NCBI GenBank assembly: GCA_013365325.1
Contig: JABVXV010000088.1
Location: 143,893 to 207,892, forward strand
Length of the DNA: 64,000 nt
Reading direction: 5' to 3'
Origin: Dipetalonema caudispina
Taxonomy: Eukaryota > Nematoda > Chromadorea > Rhabditida > Onchocercidae
Shown: positions 1-12,932 of the stretch, in pieces
How positions within the stretch are numbered: the stretch's first letter is position 1
Layout of the letters: the number at the start of each line of letters is the position of its first letter
Translations under genes and position numbers: made by a program
Notes under the pieces: model-generated
Databases searched by the model: none
Seen by the model: the letters and a program-made list of their open reading frames with translations, nothing else
What the model was told of the DNA's origin: nothing

Positions 1-3000
1 ATAGTCTTCTTTTTATATTTAGTTATTGTATTTACCTTAGAAAAATATTCAATGATATTTTTCTTTTTGATCGAAATATTTGAATAGTAGCAAGGATAGG
101 TATTAACGATGAAGCATTTTGAAGCTCAAAGAGTTCAAAAATGCTCGTTTCAAATATGCTCACTTGCAAGCTGTATAATCAAAAGTTTCGGCTTTCTCAT
201 TTTGAGCCAAATTTTGCTTAAACAGCTTGATGGGCATAATATGTATGAAAGCTGAAAATGAAGAAAAGTTTTCCTCTTTATAGAAAGGAAATTGAAATTG
301 CAGCCTGATAGTGATGGGAAAGGAGAATTGGAAGGATTGGCCAAAAAGTTATTCATTTCATCATCGTAACTGTCGCACAGATTTACCATCACAACAGAAT
401 CTTATCTCCCGCTTATCATTACAGCTGAGGAAAGGTTTGTTCAATTGTTCATCTGTTGCTTGGCTGCTTCGTTTCAGGCTCATTTATTAACTTAATCATC
501 AGGCTTATCCGGTAACGCTACGTATTACATAATTTGGCAGAAGTAGACTTTCGCTTGAAAACCAAGTAGTATGCTAAGTTTGTTTGAATCTTCTATTGTT
601 TGAATTTATATCTTTTTTGAATGAAAATTTCAACAATGCTGCAGTAAATTTATATTGTTTAAAAATGACATTTGCATAATTTAACATTTAAATTGGAAAA
701 CTTGGAAGCATTAAAGTAATTATTATGTCAAAGGGTCCTTTGCTATTTTGCATTTTCCCAGGCATTTTAAATTCGAAAGCTTTTCTTCATCCGTTGTTAA
801 TAGCAAGAACGCATGTCGTTCTTTTCACTAATATACCAAGCAGCAAGAAAGCTTCGACCACTAAATCGCTAAAGTGTCTTTTCGCAGGCATTAATTCTGA
901 GAATTCTCGGATATTGATAAAACACATCTTACGGGAGTTTCTCATATTTTCATCGTTTATTTCCCTATTATTACAAGGTATGAGAGCAGTCAGACTTGAA
1001 TATTTGACGAAAAAATAGATTAAAGTTGACGTGCGTAAAACACGACCTCTATTGTCGCAGCGTAGTCTTACGCATAACGATAGCAACTATCAGATTGCAT
1101 TTTTAAAATTTTATTTGAATGATTTTCACCGTCGCTAACTTTACTATAAATTCATTTCCCCATGCCTTACTTAAAATGCAATATTTCAATGAGTCACTGT
1201 TAATTCAATTTTTAATTTCATGAAGTGTCTTGTCGTGCAAGAACTTTAAAGCATCGGAGAAGAGCAAAACTAAGGTTTAACGATCGCAGTTGTGAGTCTC
1301 TTTCTGAAAAAAAAAAAAAAAAAACTGAACTGAATGGACAAATTTGAAGACTTAGTCAATCATTTTTGTTTGACTCATTCCTCAGATTGTTTCATTCACA
1401 TTTTAATACTTCTCAGTCAATTGCGCCCCTCACAAATTCTACACTTTCAATAGTTCCCTGCTCAAAAAACTCTTAAGACTTTCGATCTTAAAATAATTTC
1501 TTCTTCTCATTCACATCTTACTCTTATAAAGAGGCATTTACTTTGATATCAAACATTTCGTCGACCTAAGTTATTCTAATATGAGATAATTAAGGCATAA
1601 TGACCTAAGATGCTTAAGCAATAAGTCCTTCAAAGTCAGACGACAGTAATCCTTTAATAGCATTGGCTGCGAAAGTATGATCGGTCCATTTGCATTTGAG
1701 AAGTTTTCGTTATAAATGTAATTGTTGATAGTTAATTTTGGGAGCAAAATGGATAGTTTTTGGCACATTATTTGCACAGCATTGCCGGCCAATTAAATAA
1801 TTTCAGGAAAAGTTTTTTTTGAATAAAGTCTCTATTTAAAACTTTTACAAATGCACTTCACATTGCTCACCTAATTAATTATGATTTGAAAATGTAAAAG
1901 ATCCTTTAATTAAATTCACTATGGGCTATGTCAAATAGAAGTGCTAAGGAATGAAAATGATCGTTCAAATCTGAAGAAGTTAACATCTGACCTGTCCGAA
2001 AGTGAAATCCGACAACTGATTAGATTCTTGCCGTTTCAGTTGTTAGCATTTTGAAATGAACAATTCAGTCTTTATTAAATCAATTTGAAAGCTTTCTCCA
2101 ATACTTTCATTTCTATTTTTGAGGTTTCAGAAAAGATTATAAGGAAAGTTCAGTTTCTCTCCCTGTAAGAATATTTTTTTTCTCTTTTTGAGGTATTCAT
2201 TCGAACAGGTGTAAAAAAAAAAAAAAAAAATAGAAAACAAATTATAAACAAAGCGAGAGAGAGACAGAGAGAAAGGGAGAGAGAGAAGGATTTGTTTCAG
2301 TGAATTGAAATATTTCCTGAACTCCTTTTGGGGCAGAACCAAACTTGCCCCTCCTTCTCTTCTTTTACCTCAAACATTCCCATCCAGTCATTGCAAGAGG
2401 TCATCTCTACCATATCGTCGTTACCTACAACTTCAGATAATTCCATCTGTGTTTAACAATTCTTATATTGATCAAATATTGAAATGGACGAATCTAATGA
2501 ACTTTAATTAATCCTTTCAACAACAAATTCGAATGGAAGCATTGTTACAAAATAACAAATGCTAAATTTGTGGAACAGAAGGACAGATTTTCCTTCTTAT
2601 AATACCATGGAGGTCACCCCATTACGCTAACAACGTTGCAACAACGTCGATAACTACGTGCTTCACTTTTCTGAATTACAGTAAAGTAATGAGGTGAAAG
2701 AGCTCCTTCTGAAGGACATTTGCACTATCAGTCACGCTCTGATGAAGAAGTGCTCATTTCACACTTCGATATGTTGTGATGCACACAGTGCAGGACATCG
2801 GGAAGTTTTCTTCTTCTCTGCAACGATTGATGAAAAAGCGGTCTAATAGAAATGAGAAGAAAGTGGGACGCGCAGAAGTCAGGCACGCAAAATGTGATGA
2901 GGTGAGCATTTTTGGTTGGAATATTTTCTTCTTTTTTTGAAAAGTGAACAAAGAAATTGGTACAACAGCGATAACCTTGGACATTTTCGCCGTCTAACTT

Positions 3001-3493
3001 TTTCTTCCAGAAAATTCGTCTTTTTTTCTTCTCTCCAAGCATTTTTTCCATACTTCAAATAAAGTGCGAGGACATACACCTACACCCACCTAGCACATTT
3101 AAAGACGTACTCGCACTTCATAGAACTTGATTTAAACTACCCTTCGTAGTAATTCAAAAAATTTATCGTTAATCTTCAAAAAGATTTCGAAAGAAAAATT
3201 CATTCTTTCAAGCAATCTACTGATAATTAAAAATAAGAGTAGCAAGTGCCCGGTGATCTCTTCGAGATTTACGCTGTTGTTGCAAAATAGAATTGTAGCA
3301 ACAATTATCAGAAGTGAAAATTGGTATTTGTATTGAATTTCAAGATGAATACTTGAAATGATTAGGGTTGAAATGAATGAGAACGGAGGCGAGGCTCAAT
3401 TGTTATTATAATTATGTTGTTGTTATTGTTGTTGTATACGTTATGTGAGCATTTGTGTCAGTGTTTATTTGTTTGTTTGTTTCCTACTGGTAC
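1..3493. repeat. Tail of copy 1 of a 15.1-kb duplication
   Basis: This segment recurs at 15132-18624 at a constant offset of 15,131 bases. Every stretch I compared is identical, including the lengths of long homopolymers (poly-A near 1307-1324 and 2213-2230) and all small open frames. Identity stops at base 3493, where this copy reads GCTATCGCC and the other ACTATCAGC. The left boundary lies outside the window. I recognise no convincing gene: the longest open frames (about 100 codons, e.g. 725-1018 + and 787-1086 -) overlap on opposite strands and resemble no family I know. The identity itself is seen directly; its origin is inference. Confidence 0.95.
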
Positions 3494-6400
3494 GCTATCG
3501 CCGCAAGAGGACTACTTGCGATTTATGATGAATGATCTAAACTTGACTGAAAATTAACCGATATCGAACCGAATCAATTTACTTTAATAAGTCCAGCATG
3601 AACAGTATAGCCTTAATTACAGGCATAAAAAATGCTTCACTTCGTTATTTGTATTTATACATCAAAGGGATATCACCAGTTATGACAAAAAGAAACAAAC
3701 CAAATTTCATTATTATTATTATTATTACTATGAGTTCCTGAAGCATTTTAAAAGCAATTTTTCGTATTATAAAACTCAATTCTTCATTTCCATTCATTTT
3801 CAATTCCATTTCAGATGTTGTTATCTTTAAAAATATTTTTGGTTTCTCGATTATGTAGAAAGCACTTGCCTATCAAATTTTTCCCCATGTTTGTAGACCT
3901 AAAATTCATCAAATATCTCTTCAGGTTTTTAGATCTGGAAATGTTGAACATTGAACAGAAAGCAATGAAGATGTGATTTCTCCATTTTTAGTTGTAATTT
4001 TACTATCCCTGTCAACTATTTGGTAAAAGAATATTCTTTTGAAATTGAGTGTTCTTGAAGTTAATTAACTTCTATAGTCCTAACACAATCATTGTTTTGA
4101 TGAGTATGAGGAAAAGAAAAAAAAAGTGAAAAAAATTCCATCGTTCTTGAACGAAACATACACTCGAAATGTTTTAAAAAACCTGTTGAAACATTTTGGG
4201 ATGTTTTAAAAAAACTCGTTAAAATAATTCGAAAATCTAAAAAAGTACAAATTACAAAATGGAATCAAATGATGAATTATTCTGAAAATGAAATTTAACT
4301 AAGCAGATCAAAAAAAAAAAACATATTTTTGACCAAATAATCTTAACAATTAATTTTATTGATATTAATGGATGACATATGATTATATGTAAATATGTTT
4401 TTTTTTTTTTTTTTTCATTATTTCCCGGAAATTTCTCGGATTTCTAGAAGATAGGAAATTTAATGAATAAATCAATGCGGAGGAAAAGCTCCTTGTAATG
4501 TGATAATTGCATTTATTGCTTATCAATTTATTGACTATAAAATGCTTCATATCAATCAAACTTTTATTTTACGTAATCGATGTGTTCCAACACAATTCTT
4601 CTGCTTTGAAAAGAAGATATATTGATGTATATATATGCATATAAAAAAAATTTTTTAAACTTTTTAAAATTCTTGATATTCAAAGTTTCCATATGGTAAA
4701 TTGTACAGTATTGTTTTCTCATTAATAGTCAGTATCACATTACCATTAATTAATTTGCCAATTAATGACTTTTGATATATAATGTCATTCTGTAGAATAT
4801 AACCATTTAATGGAACAATATCCTGTAACATAAATGGTCAGCTTCTACAGTATCCTCTTGGCGGCAAAAAAATCAAATTCCTACTTATGGATTATCTGCT
4901 AAGCAATCAAAGATACTGTCATTCATTTATGCTTGATTATAACAACCAGAAATATTAAATTAATAAAAAATTAATTGTGATTTCGGATTATCAATTCGAA
5001 CTTATTATAGCTAAACTCAAATAACAAATTTTTCTCAACGACAAATAAATTTGCTTATTTCTATATCATATCAATCTTTGCTTTAAGGTTTGATGACCAA
5101 ACAAATTGGAAAGGTTTCTAGAAAGTTTCTATATTTCGGATTTTTTAGCTTACCGTGTATGATGTAGAAGACGTGGAAGATAATCGATGAAATAAAGTGA
5201 AATATTTTCTTATGTATGCCAAAAAGATGAAGTTATGACTTTTAACAAAAAGATAAAAAAAAACGATAACATACTGATATGAAATAAAACGGTTTACAAA
5301 AGCATATGCGACTTTTGCGGAAAACTGGAAATTTGAAAAGCATTCTTTCGGGATATCTCGAGAGTAAACCATTTTGCATGCAAGCTCTTCTCAAAACGAA
5401 AATGTGAAAATTTCTTCTTTTTGCTAATCAATGAATAATTTAAATGTTTTTAAATATCTTTCATAAACTAGATAAAAACTGATTTTTTTTTTTTTTAATA
5501 AATTCCATCTTTTTTTTTCTTCTTTTCTTTACACATAACGACAAGGAAAAAGCAAAGTTGTGATGTTTTTACAAACGTTATCATTCTTCCCCCGTTCCCC
5601 CGCCCTATCTTATATCTCTTCCTACTTACCTTTCGTCTTACTTCCTAGTGCAGTAAAAGAACGGGTTGACATTCCAAGGTTAATGAATGAACCATTGGAT
5701 GACACAATAAAATGATCATTACTATCGGTGCCTTTATCATAGCTTCCAAATGAACAATTGCCAAAGAAGTCTATCGTTCCTGATTCTGATTCCAGAATTT
5801 CGAAAATGATCCATTAACGTATGTTCTGCGAATGATCATCCACTAGTCACAATTCCTGAAGTGACCTATTAGCGTATATTTTTCTAAACATAGTGTTATA
5901 ATTGATACAGCTGTCAAACATTAGTTAAAAGGAATAATTAATTTTGAAAGAAATAGAAATGGACATGAGGTATGGAAAAAATAAAAGCAAGGATTAACAA
6001 TTAAAAAATCATTGATAAGAGAAAAAAAAAACGATTCTAGAATTTAAAAGTAATTAATTTCATTCTAACTACACTTTTTTTATAAAAAATTTCACCAAAT
6101 CTCACCTTTAAAAGTAATATTAAACAAACTGAATAAGTGATATTATATAAATTCTTCAACTGTTTGATGGAATTTTCTATATTGTATTTTTTTTTAATAA
6201 AACCTTTAACGGTATCGTTCTTTTTTTTTTTTTTGATTAAAAAATTTATCCTATCATTTTATATAAAATTTATCAGTACAATCGATGATTATAGTTTTAT
6301 TGATAAAAGTGAAAATAGTATAGCAGTTTAGCTATCTATTTCAAGAAAAATTTAGAATGAATAGGCTTATTCATCCCTTTTAACCATTTACAATAAACAC

Positions 6401-9400
6401 CTATCTATGTCATTGTGTTTATTATACGTTTGAAAGCCCTTCTTTAAGTGGTAGCTTTTTTTTTTTTTCATAAAAAAATATCAACAATGATTTTATATTA
6501 AAAATTTTTTCTTCTTCACACGTAAATAACCATTGGTCATTAAAATGGTCTTAACGATTTAAGTTTAAAACTTCCTATAATTACTCTCTGATCCTTTTGG
6601 GAAATAAAATTTCAAGGTCGTTTCAAAATGTTTGATTCAACAATTTTTTTAACATACATTTATCATACATCCCATTTTAATAAATTCCGTTTGCAATAAT
6701 ATTGATATTGTTGCATAACAATACTTCCTTGTATAAATGTAAAGTAAAATAAGACAACAAGCTCACTTTTCTTTTTATATTTTAATTCTATCCATTTGTT
6801 TAATTAAATACAAATTTATAATTGTTGGTAAATTTGTAATAAAGTTTCCGTAAGATTGATCGGAAGATTTCTTCTATCATTTGCTTGATCACGTTAAAGT
6901 ACATTGAAATACGTTTGAATTCTTTTAAATGGCAATAATCAGATTTGATCAATTTTTAGATTGCTATTTGATGCAGAACGATTGCCTTGACTGGTATTAC
7001 TTCAAAAATAATGCATAATTAATACAACAGAAATATTGCGAATTTTTACTAAAATATATCAACAAGAATATAAAAAGCTTATTGTACAACCTTTTTAGAT
7101 GATTAGATGGATACGTTAGGCGATAAAAGCAACGAATTTGGAAAATCGGCTAATTAAAAGTATAAATTTATTGAAAAAGTTTAAGGTAAGAAGTATGATT
7201 TCTTTTGCCACAAAGAAATTTCTGGATTTTCTTCCAGGGAAATTTGCTTGTAAACTAATTTTAAGAAAAGATTTCAAAATTGGAAGAGATTTTACAGTAG
7301 TCATATTTGTTTTAATTATTCTATAACTTCATTAAAAACTAAATTTACTTTCCTTTTCACATATCATACCAATGATTCTATCCCATCTTTTTCATCAAAA
7401 AAAAAATAAAAAGAAGATTGACATAGCAAGTGCCTGGGAAAAATATAGTTAAATTCATAAAACTTTAGCCTAGTACTATAGGATAGAAGTAGGAATACAA
7501 TATGGAGAGCTTATGACAATCTGGGAAGAAGAGAGCTTAGCAGTAAGCCTGCTTAGCGCAAGTTTGGACCCTTGCAAAAAGGAAGTCCAAGGTTGGAATA
7601 AAGCTTAAGTCCAAGCTTAAGGCATGCTTCCATCAAAAAGCACCTTCTCTATTGAATTTAGGATTATGCTTCTTGATGCTTTTGCTTGCTTTCAACCTTT
7701 AGCAGAAGCACCAATATAGTCATCAGCAGTAGTTCTCATTCTTTGCTATGCACATTAGCTTTCACCTTTTTTTACCTTCTTAAGTAACACTCAGCATTGT
7801 ACAGATATATTTGCATATCATTGCATTTTATGCATGCTGAAAAAAAGCATGCGATATAATCAACATGCATTTATATGTCATTCTATTCTGTAATTTCTGC
7901 ATTTCCTGCAGAAGGATAGCATGCATGCAGAAGTAATCAGAAATTATTTTTATTGCATAAATTATACCTGTACAATCTCTTTTTTGCATGTTTGTTTGCA
8001 ATGATACCTTCAAGAGGTTATTTGTATGGTACTTCCAAAAGATTGATTCTTTATGGGTAAAATTCCACAGGTAAATTTTCATACTTTCTTTCCTCTCTTT
8101 ATCCATTCTTGAATACTTCTTTTTTGCTTGTATTTATTGCAACTAAAAATGATATTTGCGCAATATTTGATTCAGATGAACGATAAAAATTATTATAACA
8201 TTACGGGTACCAAATTTCTCTTCTCCTCGAAAAAAAAAAGCGGTAATTCTCTTGATCGATGGGTTAATGAACTAAATGCTAATATTATGTGATCTTTACT
8301 CTAAAATATGAAATATTCAAAATTCGAGAAAGCATAACTTGAAATGATATAAGAGGGAATAGCATAATTCATGTTATTCTTTTCTCTCTCTTTTATCAAC
8401 ATCAAACGAATATTTGCATCTACGTATTTAGCACATCTGCGCATCATTTCCGTTTGATCATACTTTACAGGAATACATAATTGGAAATATAATGGCTTAA
8501 TAAAAATTTCATACAAAAGGCTAATTATTCTTTTTTTTCTTTTTCTATCAATTCTTTCTTTACGGAGAGAAATTCCATAAATTTTCAACCAACTATTATC
8601 ATTAACCATTAAAAGGTGAGAGAAAAGATAATATACATTATAGTGAATTAGGATATTCCAAGAAAATATTTACAGCTCAATTAACAAACTTTAATTTGAT
8701 TGAAATTTAAATTTTTAAATAAATTATACGAAGAATGTGTGATTTATGTGTACATATATATATATGAGGCATCTTTGAGGTCAACTGTTCCCTTTAGCAA
8801 TGTTCACATTTTTCAAACGGTAACGGTTCGTTTAATTTTTGAAAATAGCGAAAATGCTGATGAACTTATGCCACACAAATAGGCGGTAGGCGCTTTTTCC
8901 TTTCAACTTCAAAAATGTGAAAAAAAAGGAAGCGATGATAATGTGAGCGAAACGAATAGAGAAAAGAGTGGCATGAAAAGTTGTCCATTTTCATTTTCAA
9001 GAAATGCTTGGAATAATTTACGTTTGTTAGGGATGACAAATGAAGAAATCATATTTGATGTTGATGTTAGCTTAAATTCATTATTTTCACATTTCAAGCC
9101 ATTATTTAGTTACTAATTCGTTTCACTGCTTTTAAATAGCTCAAATAGTCAAGGAAGCTTTATTCCATTCCTGTCAAAGTAACTTCTTTCCGGTCATTTG
9201 TATTCCTTTTTAATCTTTTTATGATTACTCTTTTCTCTCTCTTAATAGAAACAATCAATTCTTTTTAAAACAAATGCAAATATTGTGGAATATTCGATGT
9301 TCGTAACATTTTGATCCCAATTTTTTTTCTTTAATAAAAAAACGCAAGAATGATGGAATTCCGGAATGACATTGTTTTTACCGATTCATCAGGTAATCAG

Positions 9401-9700
9401 TAAATTGAATAGGATGATCAATTTTACGGTTAGCATTGTAATTATGTAATTATTAAGTGAAAAATGATAGAAAGATGTATTTAAGAAATCTCAAGATGAT
9501 CCCAATAACTCCATATACAATTACAGGTACAATGTAACGTTTCATCATATGATATCAATTTACATTATCAGTAATCAAGTAAAGTATATCTGTAACATAG
9601 AATCTTCACCTTCTTATCACTTTTAAACTTTTTTGCAATACTATGCTAACTAGCTTAAATGAGTGACGGGTACTGCATCTCGCCGTGGAATATTTCAACA
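3494..9700. other. Gene-poor AT-rich stretch
   Basis: I see no convincing exon in this stretch. It consists of AT-rich sequence with many poly-A/T runs (e.g. around 4399, 5486 and 6222) and open frames no longer than about 100 codons, without family resemblance. A patch at 7500-7640 is richer in G and C and has short internal repeats of AAGCTTAAG-like words, but it carries no sustained reading frame. Confidence 0.6.
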
Positions 9701-9701
9701 G

Positions 9702-9860
9702 GTAGTAGTAATACTACTAACAGTAGTAAAAATAGTAATAGTAGCAATAGTAGCAGTAGTACTAGTAGTAGTAGTGGTAGTGGTAGTAGTAGTAGTAGCA
9801 GTAGTAGTCGTAGTCGTAGTAGTAGTAGTAGTGGCAATAGCAACTGTAGTAGCAGTAATA
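9702..9860. repeat. AGT/ACT trinucleotide microsatellite
   Basis: About 160 bases of AGT repeats with interspersed variants (AAT, GGT, CGT). It is open in several frames on both strands, giving poly-Ser, poly-Val, poly-Leu or poly-Thr translations. That is a by-product of the triplet repeat and not evidence for a gene. Confidence 0.95.
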
Positions 9861-10189
9861 ACCTGTTTTAAAAATGCCAATATTAAAAAAAAATGACTTT
9901 TTTTTCCTTCATCATCGTTTTTCTTCCTCGTCCTCTTCTTCTTCAATGGTTATTCCAAAAAAAAAAGAAAAAAAAAAAGAAAAGTTCGTTGTTGTTGCTT
10001 TTTTTTTTTTTTTTTTCGACTATACATTCCAATTCAGTATGGAAGAAGTCATTTTAATCAAATAGGACATTTTATGGGGAGGTTGCGGAAGTCATACCCG
10101 ATGTGCATGTACCTACTACCTATAGCATTTTCAGCATTAAGCGCGCAGCTCATAAATTTGTGAACGTTGTTGACCTTGATAAAAGTGAT

Positions 10190-10228
10190 GGTATATGTGT
10201 GTGTGCGTGTGTGTGTGTGTATGTATAT
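10190..10228. repeat. GT dinucleotide repeat
   Basis: A short imperfect GT run with TATG edges, in noncoding sequence. Confidence 0.85.
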
Positions 10229-10350
10229 GATGGAATCTTTTAGTTGATGGTATAAGTTGGAACCGATCGACCAATGGATGGACTCGCTTACTTTTGTCGT
10301 TGTCATTTTTTTCTACGTAGAAAGCAGAAAAATTTCAAGTTAACGTAACA

Positions 10351-10464
10351 TTCATCACCATCAACAGCACCATCATTATCATCATCATCAACATCACTGT
10401 CATCATCATCATCATCATCAACAACAACAACAACAACAACAACATCATTATCATCATCATCATT
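10351..10464. repeat. CAT and CAA trinucleotide repeats
   Basis: A compound triplet array of CAT repeats, then about eight CAA repeats, then CAT again. The apparent Asp/Val-rich open frame on the - strand here comes from the repeat alone. Confidence 0.93.
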
Positions 10465-11119
10465 GTGATCACTGAGAACGGAAACCTTTTTTTTTACGAT
10501 AACAGAAACGCTCATTTTGTCCGTATAAAGACTTTTCAAAGAAATCGTTATTGGGCGTTGTTGGATCATCGTTAGATTCGTATCTTATGAGAACTTCATC
10601 TTTGCTTTCTATCACAAATGATTTTGCGAAAATTGTCAAATCAAATAAAAATAGACGAACGACGAGATTCATTTATTGGAAATAAGAAGTTTAGGTTATA
10701 TGAAATAGAAGAATTCTAATAGCTCTCAATCAGTCAGAATCCATAACTATCCATTCTATTGACAGGTAAGAGTTTTTTTCTTTTTTTTTCCAGAAAAAAA
10801 AATATCATTTTTAAGACTAATATCGAAATGATAGTGAATAGTCTGTATTTTTATTCATCAATGGAAAGAGGGAAAAATTTTTAACACTTGTGTCGTTTTA
10901 ATTTTTGAAATGCTTCCAAATAGCAATATACCTAAAATATCCAATTGAATAATGAAAAAGTTTTTTAATTACTTAATTCAAGTTTTAATTAACTCGTTAC
11001 AAAAACTCAACTATCATCATCATTATCATTATCTTAATCGTTAACATTACTATTGGAACTTTTCAAAACTTTATATAAATTTGAGGACATCATGTGCGAA
11101 ATAAAGAATACATCTGTAT

Positions 11120-11123
11120 ACAG

Positions 11124-11156
<33 letters not shown>

Positions 11157-11160
11157 CATG
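11120..11160. repeat. CA/TA dinucleotide repeat
   Basis: A short CA run grading into a TA run; simple noncoding repeat. Confidence 0.85.
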
Positions 11161-12932
11161 CTTAAATTAATTTAGATGAAGAGCAGGTACATATTTGCTC
11201 TAAATATAATAAGTTTATAGGTTTGATTTTTTTTTCGAAACTTTTCAAAATAAGGCCAGTTCATGCACTCACATAAATATTTTCTTAAGGCATGTGATAA
11301 TTTTTTTCTTTCTATTTCCACTCAAGAAATTCTGCATTTGCAATGAAGACATTTGATAATGTGCGTTGATGGCATTAAGAAAAATCATTCGCATTTGCGC
11401 CTTACCGTTGTTAAAGAAAAAAAGAATTAAAATAAAATAAAATAAATAAAATAAAACGAAATGATTTTTTTTTCTGTAAAAAAAAAAGATTCTCACAGAA
11501 ACTCATTCATTTGATTACTTCTGATTACGCCTTTGTTTCCAAGAATACTTCAAAATTACATCATTAATAAATTTTAGTATAAATCCAACAATCAACAATT
11601 ACTGCTACAACAATAACTACTACAACAATATCTTTCTCCATTTTACAATTTATTTAAATTACATTGGAATGAATGGGAGTAGAAGTTAATGTTATAATGA
11701 TGAGATGAGAAGAATCGTGGGAGATTTGGCCAATGATTTGATGCGCTTATCTAACCTCTCCCAAATAAAAAGTAACACTTGTTTTAAACAAAAGGTCATT
11801 GTACTTAACTTTTCTCTTTCCTCTCATTACCTATCTCTGCTAACCTCATATCCTATCTTTCGAATGTTGGCGATACAATTTGTAAATTTTGACCTGTAAG
11901 TTTGCATTTTTGTAAACTTCTTTATGCATTTATAGCATAGATTAGCTTTAAGTTCATCTTCTATTTGCTTCCTTTTTGAATGAATGCCAAACAGATTGAT
12001 CAAACTTTTTGAAATATCCCAGGCTAGTTTTTATCATTTGAGTAACAGGAACTACCGAGATTCAATACAGTGCATTTCTTGTGATCATGGAATAATATAT
12101 GGAACATTTATCATTTAATTCAGGAAAAAGATTCAACTGTTTATTTCATTTCATCCAGTAGTTAGCTCTTTCCATAAAACAGATAAACTGATTGTAAGAT
12201 TAAAATTGCAGAAAAAAAAAAAATTAAATCTGCTAGAATTTAATTTCGCTAAAAAAAAATCATTTTCCTTTTCAAACGTTTAAATTACAATTTAAGCTTT
12301 TTGATCTTTTTATGCTACAACTGTCAAGCTAATTTCAATCGTTTCATTTTAAACAGTCGCACAGTAATAAAATTAAAATTAAACCGTTTTATTCTTACCT
12401 CACTTGTTTGACATTTATTGCAAATTATTTTGTTTTGCATCATTTCATTCTCATTTGTCTTCATTGATCTTTTAACAATTAACACTGATCTTGAATTTTC
12501 TTTTTTCGAGACAAATATTACTTCTTGATAAATTCCAGATGATAATACCTTTTCTGTAACTACTTACATTTTTTTTTCATGAAAAGATTTATCCATAGAT
12601 TTTATTATCGTATTTGAAACTGTCTGTATAATTTGTTTAACATATTACAAATTACTCATTGAATGAGTAATTTAAATTTTCGTAACTGTATTTTTTTTTA
12701 ATACATATAAAGTTAGCAAAGGTTAAAGTTTATTCTGGTATATTTTGTTGGTATATTTTGTTGAAAAAGTGCAAGAGATGCACTCAACACTTCCTTTTAA
12801 AATTTACTTTTATTTTTCAAGGTTACAAGGATTAAGTGAAGGGAGTGGTCGAGTTATCACCATTATAGTTCGACTGTTGCAAATGGCAGATGATGTAGTT
12901 TGACAGGCAATGGTTCATTTCAAGGCTTCAAC

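Noticed and set aside
725..1086. Overlapping ~100-codon frames on opposite strands, repeated at 15856-16217
   Set aside because: Their exact conservation only reflects the duplication. Neither strand shows a known domain, and both overlap fully.
2728..3079. Three overlapping - strand frames up to 107 codons (also at 17859-18210)
   Set aside because: The composition is Lys/Phe-rich from poly-A/T runs, with no recognisable motif. The three frames cannot all be real and none is favoured.
9655..9946. Long open frames of poly-Ser, poly-Val, poly-Leu and poly-Thr on both strands
   Set aside because: They are translations of one trinucleotide repeat in different frames, with no splice context or flanking coding sequence.
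10303..10569. Asp/Val-rich 88-codon frame on the - strand
   Set aside because: It is produced by the CAT/CAA repeat at 10351-10464.
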